From Acidobacteriota bacterium (GTDB lineage Bacteria; Acidobacteriota; Thermoanaerobaculia; UBA5066): a stretch of DNA of 64,000 nt. Below the pieces are notes generated by a model that did not search any database, was not told where the DNA came from, and worked only from the letters and a program-made list of their open reading frames with translations. The stretch is from assembly GCA_029781975.1 (NCBI GenBank), contig JAKOVQ010000016.1, forward strand, positions 124,001 through 188,000. Direction: 5' to 3'. This document shows, one piece after another, positions 45,166 to 52,825 of this stretch (the first letter of the stretch is position 1; each line of letters starts with the position of its first letter). The translations under genes and the position numbers were made by a program.

Positions 45166-46835
45166 TGGGGGCCGCCCGGCTCGAAGGTCACGATCACCGG
45201 GATGCTGGTCCTGAGGGAGAACCGCTCGTCGAAGACCTCCGCGAGGACGCGGCCGTCCATGTCGCGCGCCACGGGCTCGCCCGCCAGGACGAGGAGCGTC
45301 GGGGCGAGGTCGGCGACCGAGGCCGAGGTGAGGCGGACGCCGGCGCGGATCCCCGAGCCCCAGAGGACGACGAAGCCGTCCCGCCCCGCGTCGGGCGTCG
45401 CCGCGGGCTCGCGCCCCAGGAGGAAGCGGACGACCGAGCGGAAGAGGGTGGGGGGGCCGTAGCCGACCGGCGAGAAAACGCAGACGGTCCGGTCCCTTCC
45501 GCCCCGCTCGAGGAGGTCCCCGAGCGTCTCGTCGAGGAGCCGGTAGTACGCGAGGAGGGCCTTCTCGCGCGCGTCGGCCTCCGGCGCGGGGCTCCCCCAG
45601 TACCGGCCCGGCTCCGCCGCCGGCCCGTAGCGCCGGGCCACCGAGGCCAGGCCGGAGAGACACAGGGCGGAGACGTTGCCGGGCCCCGACGGGACGAACG
45701 CCAGCGTCGCGGCCGCGACCGTCAGGTCGCGCGCCGCCCCGGTCACGGCGCCGACCGCCTTCCGGTCGGCGCTGGCGAGCGCCTCGGGCTCGAGGGCGCG
45801 GGCGAGCGGACGGTCGAGGTTCGCCGGCGGGACGGCGAGGAGGCGGACGCGCGACGCCGCCTCCGGCGGGAGGCCGGCCTCGATCCCGGGATCGTTCCCG
45901 AAGAGCCGCTCGGTGGCCCAGACGACCTGCCCGGGCCGCGGCGGGTCGGCCGCCGGCCAGCCGAGGACGGCCGCCTGGTGCCCGCGCGCGGCGAGGATCT
46001 CCCAGAACGCGAGGCTCCGGCGGTGGGAGAGGTCGGCCGGCCGCCGCCGCGACAGCGGGAGGGAGTCCGGCGGCGGGAAGTCGAGGAGGCGCGGGAGGAG
46101 GCGGAGGTCCCCGAGCGGCGTCTCGAACAGGGTGCCCGAGACGACGCCGTGCTTCGACGGCCGCTTCCCGGTCGCGGCCGTCGTCCAGAGCGCGGCTCGG
46201 TCGTAGGGGGCGAGCGAGGCGAGGGGGCCTCCCGCCCCTTCCTTCAGGAGGCGCCCCAGGACCGGAAGACGCCCCTCGGACGCGAGGCGCGAGACCAGCT
46301 CCCACGACGCTCCGTCGATCCCGACGACGAGGACGTTCCGGGTCGCCGTGCCGGGGACCGCCTCGGGCGCGGCGAGGGGCGAGGGGCGAGGGCGGCGCTG
46401 GCCGTAGAGGGGGATCGCCGCCAGCGCGACGAGGAGCGGGACGAGGAGCCGCCGGGGCGGCTTCGGGGTCGCGCGGACGGCGCGGACGAGGGCGAGGAGG
46501 GCGAAGACCCCGGAGACGAGGGTCGTCGCGACGAGGAGCCGCCGCGCGCCGTGATGGAGGAAGAAGTAGTAGAGCGTCCGCTCGTGCTCGGCGAAGAGCG
46601 CCAGCGCCGCGAGCGCGGCCGCGAGGCACGCCCAGAAGCCCCGGCCCGGGCCGCCGCGCAGGAGGAGCGACGGCGCCGCGGCGACGGCTCCGACCAGCGC
46701 GGCTCCGCCCAGGGCCCGGACGACGCCGGCGACGGAGAGGAGGTCCGGGTTCAGCGCGAGGAGGACGTTCCCCGCTCCGAGGCCGAGCGCCGCCCCGAAG
46801 ACGATGAGGTGGAAGGCGCGCCGCGCGTCGCTCAT
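45162..46835 (-). CDS. Membrane-anchored alkaline-phosphatase-superfamily phosphodiesterase
   Basis: This 557-residue protein has an N-terminal membrane domain of about five helices (to residue 165) and a C-terminal type I phosphodiesterase/nucleotide-pyrophosphatase domain starting at VLVVGIDGASWELVSRLA. The metal-binding aspartate in GIDG and the nucleophile region YDRAALWTTAATGKRPSKHG are visible, though the later metal ligands are less clear: SPVGYGPP stands where a histidine is usual, so activity could be lost or altered. I use ATG 46835; the frame extends further upstream but would overlap the divergent pyrK gene. Paired with a GT-C gene. Confidence 0.75.
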   Translation of the reverse strand: MSDARRAFHLIVFGAALGLGAGNVLLALNPDLLSVAGVVRALGGAALVGAVAAAPSLLLRGGPGRGFWACLAAALAALALFAEHERTLYYFFLHHGARRLLVATTLVSGVFALLALVRAVRATPKPPRRLLVPLLVALAAIPLYGQRRPRPSPLAAPEAVPGTATRNVLVVGIDGASWELVSRLASEGRLPVLGRLLKEGAGGPLASLAPYDRAALWTTAATGKRPSKHGVVSGTLFETPLGDLRLLPRLLDFPPPDSLPLSRRRPADLSHRRSLAFWEILAARGHQAAVLGWPAADPPRPGQVVWATERLFGNDPGIEAGLPPEAASRVRLLAVPPANLDRPLARALEPEALASADRKAVGAVTGAARDLTVAAATLAFVPSGPGNVSALCLSGLASVARRYGPAAEPGRYWGSPAPEADAREKALLAYYRLLDETLGDLLERGGRDRTVCVFSPVGYGPPTLFRSVVRFLLGREPAATPDAGRDGFVVLWGSGIRAGVRLTSASVADLAPTLLVLAGEPVARDMDGRVLAEVFDERFSLRTSIPVIVTFEPGGPQ

Positions 46836-46838
46836 AAT
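46833..46838 (+). promoter_or_regulatory. Possible -10 element for pyrK-pyrD-pyrF
   Basis: CATAAT stands in an otherwise GC-rich stretch 30 bp before the pyrK start and matches five of six bases of the TATAAT consensus. No convincing -35 element is seen. It overlaps the start codon of the divergent phosphatase gene. Confidence 0.3.
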
Positions 46839-46868
46839 CGCCGCCCGGCGAGTCTCGCCGCCTTCCGC

Positions 46869-47675
46869 ATGCCGGTCAACGAAACGCTCCGGATCCTGAG
46901 GACCGTCCGCTACGACGCGAAGCACTACTCGCTCTTCCTGCAGGCGGGCCGGGTGGGCCCCGCGACGCTCCCGGGACAGTTCGCGATGCTCCAGGCGGGC
47001 GACGGCCTGAGGCCCTATCTGCGGCGCGCCTTCTCGGTGGCCGACGTCGCGACGCTCGCCGGGGTCCCCTGCATCGAGTTCGTCGTCCGGGTCGTCGGCG
47101 TCGGGACGGAGGCGCTCGGCCGGTTCGCGGAGGGGACGCCGATCCCCGTCCTCGGTCCCCTCGGGACGCCCTTCCCGATCGACGACCTCCGGGTCTCCGA
47201 CCGCGTGGCCCTCGTCGCCGGGGGGATCGGCCTGGCCCCTCTCGTCCTCCTGGCGCGGCGGCTCGCGGAGCGCGGCGTTCCCGCCGACCTGTTCTACGGC
47301 GGCCGGAACGAGAGCGAGGTCCTGAAGCGCCCCGACTTCGAGCGCCTCCTCGGCGCCCCGCGCTGCCGCTACGCGACCGACGACGGGTCGCTCGGGAGGC
47401 GCGGCCTCGTGACCGACCTCCTCCAGGCCGCGCTCGACGCGGGCACCACGTACCGCCGCGTCTTCGCCTGCGGCCCGCAGGCGATGTTCCGGACCCTGGC
47501 CGCCCTCCTGGCGCGGACGGGGACCGACGCCTCGTTCGCCCTCGAGTCGGAGATGGCGTGCGGCTTCGGCGTCTGCCTCGGCTGCGTCGTCCCGGGCCGC
47601 GACGGCCGGTTCCTGACGGTCTGCAAGGAGGGCCCGTGCCTGCCGCCGAGCGCGATCGACTGGGGGGCGGTGTGA
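46869..47675 (+). CDS. pyrK: Dihydroorotate dehydrogenase electron-transfer subunit
   Basis: This 268-residue protein carries FAD and a [2Fe-2S] cluster and passes electrons from dihydroorotate dehydrogenase to NAD+. The flavin motif is RRAFSVAD, the nucleotide-binding loop GGIGLAPLVLLARRL and the cluster cysteines lie in MACGFGVCLGCVV and TVCKEGPC. ATG start. It is the first gene of a pyrK-pyrD-pyrF operon for late pyrimidine synthesis, 16 bp before pyrD. Confidence 0.95.
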   Translation: MPVNETLRILRTVRYDAKHYSLFLQAGRVGPATLPGQFAMLQAGDGLRPYLRRAFSVADVATLAGVPCIEFVVRVVGVGTEALGRFAEGTPIPVLGPLGTPFPIDDLRVSDRVALVAGGIGLAPLVLLARRLAERGVPADLFYGGRNESEVLKRPDFERLLGAPRCRYATDDGSLGRRGLVTDLLQAALDAGTTYRRVFACGPQAMFRTLAALLARTGTDASFALESEMACGFGVCLGCVVPGRDGRFLTVCKEGPCLPPSAIDWGAV

Positions 47676-47691
47676 CGGGGGAGCGGGTGGG

Positions 47692-48645
47692 ATGAACGCC
47701 GGCGACGTCGACCTGACGGCGCGGCTGGGGCCGCTCGTCCTGAAGAACCCGGTCGCGACGGCGTCCGGGACGTTCGGCTACGGGCTGGAGTTCACCGACT
47801 ACGTCTCGCTCGCCTCGCTCGGCGCGATCACCGTGAAGGGGCTCTCGCTGCGCCCCTGCCTCGGGAACCCGCCGCCGCGCATCTGCGAGACCGACGCCGG
47901 GATGCTGAACGCGATCGGGCTCCAGAACATCGGCGTCGAGGCCTTCCTGACCGAGAAGCTCCCGGAGCTCCACGCGCGCGGCGCCACGGTCATCGCGAAC
48001 GTGTGGGGCGACACCGAGGACGAGTTCCGCTCCGTCGTGGAGCGGATCGGAGACGACCCGCGCGTGGCCGCGATCGAGCTGAACGTCTCCTGCCCCAACG
48101 TCGTCAAGGGGGGGATGGTCTTCGGCAACGACCCCGCCGCGCTCGGCGCCCTCGTCTCCGCCGTGAGGCCGCTCGCCCGGCGTCCCCTGATCGTCAAGCT
48201 CTCGCCCAACGTGACCGACATCGTCGCGTGCGCCCGCGCCGCCGTCGACGCGGGCGCGGACGTCCTCTCCCTCATCAACACGCTCGTGGGCCTGGCGATC
48301 GACCTCGAGACCCGCGAGCCGAAGATCGGCTTCACGACGGGGGGGCTCTCCGGGCCCGCCATCCGCCCCGTCGCCGTCCGGATGGTCTGGGAGGTCCGCC
48401 GCGCGCTCCCCGGCGTCCCGCTCTTCGGCATCGGAGGGATCGAGACCGCCGAGAACGTGGTGGAGTTCCTCATCGCGGGGGCCGACGCGGTGCAGGTCGG
48501 CACGGCGAGCTTCCGGGACCCGGGGCTCGCGGGCCGTCTCGTCCGCGAGGTGGCCGAGTGGTGCGCCCGCCACGGCGTCCAGCGCTCCTCCGACCTCGTC
48601 GGGACCCTCAAGACCCGGCCGCGCGCCGAGCATCGGTATGCCTGA
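47692..48645 (+). CDS. pyrD: Dihydroorotate dehydrogenase, class 1B catalytic subunit
   Basis: This 317-residue cytosolic FMN enzyme oxidises dihydroorotate to orotate. The class 1 catalytic base is cysteine C134 in ELNVSCPNV, which distinguishes it from the membrane-bound class 2 serine enzymes. Other motifs are TASGTFGYG, NAIGLQNIG, LIVKLSPNV and the C-terminal phosphate loop FGIGGIETAENV. It works with the adjacent pyrK product as a class 1B heterotetramer. It overlaps pyrF by 8 bp. Confidence 0.97.
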   Translation: MNAGDVDLTARLGPLVLKNPVATASGTFGYGLEFTDYVSLASLGAITVKGLSLRPCLGNPPPRICETDAGMLNAIGLQNIGVEAFLTEKLPELHARGATVIANVWGDTEDEFRSVVERIGDDPRVAAIELNVSCPNVVKGGMVFGNDPAALGALVSAVRPLARRPLIVKLSPNVTDIVACARAAVDAGADVLSLINTLVGLAIDLETREPKIGFTTGGLSGPAIRPVAVRMVWEVRRALPGVPLFGIGGIETAENVVEFLIAGADAVQVGTASFRDPGLAGRLVREVAEWCARHGVQRSSDLVGTLKTRPRAEHRYA

Positions 48646-49369
48646 CGCCCGGGGGCGGCTCGCCGTGGCGCTCGACGCCTCGGACCGGGCGACGATCGTC
48701 TCGCTGGCGCGCCTGATCGCTCCCGAGGCGGGGCTCGCGAAGATCGGCCTGGAGGCCTTCGTCTCGCACGGCCCGGACCTCGTCCGCGAGGTCGCGGCCC
48801 TCGGCCTCGACGTCTTCCTCGACCTGAAGCTGCACGACATCCCGAACACCGTGGCGGGGGCCGCGGCCGCGGCGGCCCGGACGGGGGCGTCGATCGTGAA
48901 CGTCCACGCGGCGGGCGGGAGCGACATGATGCGGGCCGCGCGCGACGCCGCGCGCACGGCCGCAGCGGAGGCCGGGCGAGCCGCCCCGCGCGTCATCGCC
49001 GTCACGGTCCTGACGTCGCTCGACGCCGCGGCCGTCACGTCGGTCGGCCTCTCCGGGACGCCCCGGGAGGCCGCGCTCCGCCTCGCCGTCCTCGCGCGGG
49101 AGGCGGGGCTCGACGGCGCCGTCTGCTCCGCCGAGGAGGCGGCCGCGATCCGCGCCGCGTGCGGGCCCGGGTTCCTCCTCGTCGTCCCCGGCATCCGCCC
49201 CGCCGGGAGCGCCGCCGGAGATCAGAGGCGGATCGCGACGCCGGCCTCGGCCATCCGCGACGGCGCCGACGTCCTCGTGGTGGGCCGCCCGATCACCGGC
49301 AGCCCGGACCCCGCCGGCGCCGCCCGCGCGGTGGTCACCGAGATCGCCGGGGCGCTCGCCGGCTCCTGA
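48638..49369 (+). CDS. pyrF: Orotidine 5'-phosphate decarboxylase
   Basis: This 243-residue TIM-barrel enzyme makes UMP from OMP. The catalytic Lys-Asp array appears in FLDLKLHDIPNTV, the N-terminal strand in LAVALDASD and the phosphate-binding end in RIATPASAIRDGADVLVVGRPI. It overlaps pyrD by 8 bp (TATGCCTGA), giving coupled synthesis of the two last enzymes of the pathway. The sequence after its stop is the 80-bp repeat. Confidence 0.96.
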   Translation: MPDARGRLAVALDASDRATIVSLARLIAPEAGLAKIGLEAFVSHGPDLVREVAALGLDVFLDLKLHDIPNTVAGAAAAAARTGASIVNVHAAGGSDMMRAARDAARTAAAEAGRAAPRVIAVTVLTSLDAAAVTSVGLSGTPREAALRLAVLAREAGLDGAVCSAEEAAAIRAACGPGFLLVVPGIRPAGSAAGDQRRIATPASAIRDGADVLVVGRPITGSPDPAGAARAVVTEIAGALAGS

Positions 49370-49380
49370 GGGCCGGGGCC

Positions 49381-49549
49381 CCCCGGGACCGACCCGCGAG
49401 CCGCCCGGTCGGAGGGGGGTCCGGGGGGAACCGGCGGCTGGCCCGCAGGGCCGGGGTTCCCCCCGGGACCGACCCGCGAGCAGCCCGGTCGGAGGGGGGT
49501 CCGGGGGGAACCGGCGGCTGGCCCGCAGGGCCGCGGTTCCCCCCGGGAC
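49381..49549. repeat. 80-bp tandem direct repeat with internal palindromes
   Basis: Two adjacent 80-bp units (49381-49460 and 49461-49540) differ at two positions and are followed by the first 9 bases of a third. Each unit contains CCGGGGGGAACC, whose exact reverse complement GGTTCCCCCCGG spans the unit junction, and an inner GGCCC/GGGCC stem. The element fills the 183-bp gap between the convergent pyrF and small unknown genes. It has no T tract. It could be a bidirectional transcription stop, a mRNA-stabilising element or a REP-like repeat family. Confidence 0.9.
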
Positions 49550-49552
49550 AGG

Positions 49553-49942
49553 TCAGTCGATCGGGATCTTCGTATACCGCGCGCCCGCCTTGCGCGCCTC
49601 GGCCACCCGCTCGGCGTAGGCGATCTCCTCGTCGAGGAAGTCCCGCAGCGCCCGGAGGAGCTCCACGCCCGACGCGGCCGCGTGGGTCACCGAGCCGGTG
49701 TGACCTCGCCGCGCGATCTCCGCCGCGAAGCGCGCGACGAGGTCCGCGACGGGCTTCAGGAGGCACCCGTCGCCGCCGCACGGGATCCCGGGGAGGGGAC
49801 CGGACCCGGCGCCCCGGCCCGGGGACCGCTCGCCCGGTCCGGCGCCGGCGGGACCCGGGTCCGACCACGGCTCTGGGCCGAAGTCGGCCTCGAGCGGCGG
49901 CTCCTTCGCCCGCCTACCGCGGCCGTTCGGACGGCTGCTCAC
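49553..49942 (-). CDS. Small protein of unknown function downstream of ArsA-like ATPase
   Basis: This 129-residue protein is not recognised. The first half is basic and proline/glycine-rich with a CGGDGC pair of cysteines (about residues 55-60); the second half (65-129) reads as a helical domain (PVADLVARFAAEIARR, VELLRALRDFLDEEIAYAER) ending in ARYTKIPID. GTG start; it overlaps the ArsA-like gene by 29 bp, which suggests coupling. The second half looks more protein-like than the first, so a shorter start is possible. It may be a partner of the ATPase. Confidence 0.55.
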   Translation of the reverse strand: MSSRPNGRGRRAKEPPLEADFGPEPWSDPGPAGAGPGERSPGRGAGSGPLPGIPCGGDGCLLKPVADLVARFAAEIARRGHTGSVTHAAASGVELLRALRDFLDEEIAYAERVAEARKAGARYTKIPID

Positions 49943-51146
49943 GCCTTTCCTTCCCCGCGGCTGCGGGCCTTTCGAACCGGATCGTCAGCCTCCCCTGCTC
50001 GACGCGCGCTCCGCTCGGGACCAGCGACGAGAGGGTGCGCGGGATCGGGATGTGGTGGCGGAAGTTCCCGACGCCGACCACGAGGTCGCCGGCCGCGACG
50101 GCGAGCTGGACCTCCTCCTTGGCGACGAAGGGGAGGTCGACCGTGAGGACGTAGGAGCCGTTCCGCTTCGCGTAGCTGTAGGGGGCCGCGACGCGGTGGG
50201 AGGCCGCGGGGTCGATCCCCGCGTAGAGGACGTCGCCGAGCGCCCTGAGGTCCGCGCTCCCGACGACCTGGTCGTCGCGCAGCGGGACGGTCCAGATGGG
50301 GACGGGGTCGAAGTAGCGCCGGGCCTCGGCGAGGAACCCCTGCTGGGTCCGGTGCCACTTCTCGAAGAACGGGTCGCGCACCCCGTCGGGGAGGAGCCGG
50401 TTGACGACGACGGCGTCGACCGTGAAGCCGTAGAGCGCGAAGTACATGAAGGCGCGCTGGGTCTCCCTGAGGACGATCTTCTCGGCGTTCGTGACGAGCC
50501 GGACCGTCGTCTTCCCCGGGTCCTTCAGGAGGCCGTCGACGCCGTCCAGCTTCTCGGAGAGCGACTTGACGTTGTCGAAGTACCGGTCCGGCGGGAGGGG
50601 GACGTCCGCCACCTTCGCGGCGACGGGCCGCGCCACCTTCACGAGCGAGCGCTGGATCCGGAAGACCTTCTTCATGTACCAGTCGAGCGTCGTCGGCAGC
50701 GAGATGAAGCGGAGCGACTCGCCGGTCGGCGCGCAGTCGAGGATGAGGACGTCGTAGGCCTCCTCCCGCGCGTAGCGGTTGACGTAGAGGAGGGCCGAGA
50801 CCTCGTCCATGCCGGGGAGGATCGCCAGCTCCTCGGCGAGGACCTCCTCCACGCCCGTGACGGCGAGGAGGGTCGAGATGTAGCCGGCGATGTCCGACCA
50901 GTGGCGGCCGATCTCCTCCGTGACGTCGATCTCCTGGATCCAGAGGTTGTCGGCCACCGGGACGGGCGCCCCTCCGCGGCGGTCGGTCAGACCGCCCGGG
51001 AGGTCGAAGGCGTCCGCCAGCGAGTGCGCCGCGTCCACCGACATCACGAGGGTCCGGAGCCCGCGCGCCGCGAGCGTGAGCCCGGTCGCCGCGGCGATCG
51101 TCGACTTCCCGACGCCGCCCTTTCCGGTGTAGAGGAGGACCCGCAT
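49914..51146 (-). CDS. ArsA/Get3-family ATPase with C-terminal Hsp20-like domain
   Basis: This 410-residue cytosolic ATPase has the deviant Walker A GKGGVGKST at the N-terminus, switch regions VDAAHSLADAF and DCAPTGESLR, and the family region VVVNRLLPD. Residues about 320-395 form an ArsA_HSP20-like beta domain (YVLTVDLPFVAKEEVQLAVAAGDLVVGVG). It lacks the arsenite-binding cysteines expected in true ArsA pumps and no arsB is present, so it is more likely a targeting or chaperone ATPase. ATG start. The tail overlaps the small unknown gene. Confidence 0.88.
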   Translation of the reverse strand: MRVLLYTGKGGVGKSTIAAATGLTLAARGLRTLVMSVDAAHSLADAFDLPGGLTDRRGGAPVPVADNLWIQEIDVTEEIGRHWSDIAGYISTLLAVTGVEEVLAEELAILPGMDEVSALLYVNRYAREEAYDVLILDCAPTGESLRFISLPTTLDWYMKKVFRIQRSLVKVARPVAAKVADVPLPPDRYFDNVKSLSEKLDGVDGLLKDPGKTTVRLVTNAEKIVLRETQRAFMYFALYGFTVDAVVVNRLLPDGVRDPFFEKWHRTQQGFLAEARRYFDPVPIWTVPLRDDQVVGSADLRALGDVLYAGIDPAASHRVAAPYSYAKRNGSYVLTVDLPFVAKEEVQLAVAAGDLVVGVGNFRHHIPIPRTLSSLVPSGARVEQGRLTIRFERPAAAGKERREQPSERPR

Positions 51147-51181
51147 GGCCGAACGGCGATGTTACGCCCGGTCGGCGCGGC

Positions 51182-51598
51182 TCAGCGGCCCCGCAGCCGG
51201 TCGCGCTCGCGCCGCTCGCGATGGGAGAGCTTGCCGGCGCCGTCGTCCCGGCGCGGGGCGAGCTGGCGGTCGAGCCAGCGCCGCTCGAGCTCCTCCGCGG
51301 TGGGCTGCGGGGTCGTCTCCTCCACGAGCGTCCGGGCCAGGGCCTTCGGGACGTGGCGGTCAATCACCTCCCGGATCACGAAGGTCCGCCTCCCCGACGG
51401 GAGGGTGATCGCCAGGGCGTCCCCCGGCCGGACCACCTTGTTCGGCCGAGCCGCGGACCCGTTGACGTCGACCTTCCCCCCCTCGCACGCCTCCTTCGCC
51501 CTGGAGCGGGTCGGGAGGAGGCAGCTGACGTCGAGGAAGACGTCGAGCCGGACCCCGGCCTGCGCCCGGTCGCCCTCCGGGGCCTCCCCCTTCCTCAT
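51182..51598 (-). CDS. S4-domain RNA-binding protein (Hsp15/RluB-like S4)
   Basis: This 138-residue protein has an N-terminal S4 RNA-binding domain: VRLDVFLDVSCLLPTRSRAK, then GGKVDVNG and VVRPGDALAIT. The second half is charged and ends in a basic tail (KLSHRERRERDRLRGR). Relatives such as Hsp15 bind stalled 50S subunits. ATG start. It lies 35 bp upstream of the ArsA-like gene on the same strand. Confidence 0.85.
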   Translation of the reverse strand: MRKGEAPEGDRAQAGVRLDVFLDVSCLLPTRSRAKEACEGGKVDVNGSAARPNKVVRPGDALAITLPSGRRTFVIREVIDRHVPKALARTLVEETTPQPTAEELERRWLDRQLAPRRDDGAGKLSHRERRERDRLRGR

Positions 51599-51675
51599 CC
51601 GATCACGCCCCGCCGCCCGGCGGCTCCCCGGGGCGCGAGGAAATCGGGAGCTCCACGCTGCCGGCCTTCCCGCCG

Positions 51676-52044
51676 TCAGAAGATCGGCTTCTGCACCGTC
51701 CGGTCGAAGACGTAGGTGTACTTGTACCCGAAGATGTTCACCGACTGCGTGTACTTCGCGTCGATGATGATGTCGCTGCCGTACCGGCGGATCTTGATGT
51801 CGTTCAGCGCCAGCGGGACGTGCTCGTCCTGGGCCTTGACGTAGATCTCGTAGGCGATCTTCTCGAACGGCTTGACGCCGGCGAAGTTCGCCTGCTCGCT
51901 CATCGTGTCGTAGATGGTGTTTCCCGAGATGTGGAGCGGGACGATCTTGAAGAGGCCGTAGCAGACGACCACCAGGAGGACGATCCCGACGATCGTCCCG
52001 AACGCCCCTTCGCCCCGGACCCCGCTCCGCTTTGCGACCCGCAT
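51676..52044 (-). CDS. DUF4845-like membrane-anchored protein
   Basis: This 122-residue protein has one N-terminal helix (about 15-37) and a small soluble domain (YTQSVNIFGYKYTYVFDRTV). In Proteobacteria a DUF4845 protein is encoded directly after lepB; position and layout here match that (lepA-lepB-this gene), although the sequence match is only by general pattern. It probably sits at the outer face of the inner membrane. ATG start, 37 bp after lepB. Confidence 0.65.
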   Translation of the reverse strand: MRVAKRSGVRGEGAFGTIVGIVLLVVVCYGLFKIVPLHISGNTIYDTMSEQANFAGVKPFEKIAYEIYVKAQDEHVPLALNDIKIRRYGSDIIIDAKYTQSVNIFGYKYTYVFDRTVQKPIF

Positions 52045-52081
52045 GGCCGGCTCCTCCTTCTTCCCCTGCTCCGGCGTGGCC

Positions 52082-52819
52082 TCAGCGGACCGCCCGGAAC
52101 GATCGCCTCCAGCGCGACCTCTCGAAAAAGTATAGCGCGGTGTCGAGGAGCCGCCGAACCCCGGCCCCCCGGCCGGTGAAGGAGGCCCCGCCCGCGTCGT
52201 ACGACCAGTAGACCAGGACGGCCCGCCCCTTGACCCCGTCGAGGGGGGCGGGACCCCAGAAGCGCGAGTCCCGCGAGTCGTCCCTGTTGTCCCCCATGGC
52301 GAAGAACGTCCCGGCGGGGACGCGGAGAGGACCGAACGCGTCGCGGCCGCGCAGGGTCTCCGGGACCCCGGGACCCGTCAGGACGGCCGGGTCGCGGTGG
52401 CTCGCCCAGGGCTCCGCCGGCTCGGTCCCGTCGACGAGGAGCCGCTTGGCCTCGACCCGGACGGTCTCCCCGCCCAGCGCGACGGCCCGCTTCACGAAGT
52501 CGCGCCCCGGCTCCTCGGGGCTCCGGAAGACGACGACGTCCCCCCGGGCCACGTCGGCGTACGGGAGGAGGCGGCCCCACGGCCCCCGGTGGGCGCCGTA
52601 GACGAACTTGTCGACGAGGACGTGGTCCCCGACGAGGAGGGTTTCCTCCATCGACGCGCTGGGGATCTGGAACGCCTCGACGACGAAGGCCTTCGCGAAG
52701 AGCGCGAGGATGACCGCGACGAGGATGGCCTCGAGGTAGTCGCGCACGGCCGCGGCGGCGCCCCGGCCGCGGGGCGCCCCGCCTTCCGCCTCCCGGACCG
52801 AGGGCCCCTCCGCGCCCAT
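52082..52819 (-). CDS. lepB: Signal peptidase I
   Basis: This 245-residue inner-membrane protease cleaves signal peptides. One helix (about 28-48) precedes the catalytic serine S56 in IPSASMEETL; the general-base lysine is K110 in RDFVKRAVALGGE and the conserved box GDNRDDSRDSRFWG follows near residue 172. The N-terminus has an extra glycine/alanine-rich leader. ATG start, 6 bp after lepA, forming the widespread lepA-lepB operon. Confidence 0.95.
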   Translation of the reverse strand: MGAEGPSVREAEGGAPRGRGAAAAVRDYLEAILVAVILALFAKAFVVEAFQIPSASMEETLLVGDHVLVDKFVYGAHRGPWGRLLPYADVARGDVVVFRSPEEPGRDFVKRAVALGGETVRVEAKRLLVDGTEPAEPWASHRDPAVLTGPGVPETLRGRDAFGPLRVPAGTFFAMGDNRDDSRDSRFWGPAPLDGVKGRAVLVYWSYDAGGASFTGRGAGVRRLLDTALYFFERSRWRRSFRAVR

Positions 52820-52825
52820 GCCGCG

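Noticed and set aside
49421-49466. Repeat hairpin as an intrinsic terminator for pyrF
   Set aside because: The stem is strong but there is no T tract, so I list it only as a repeat.
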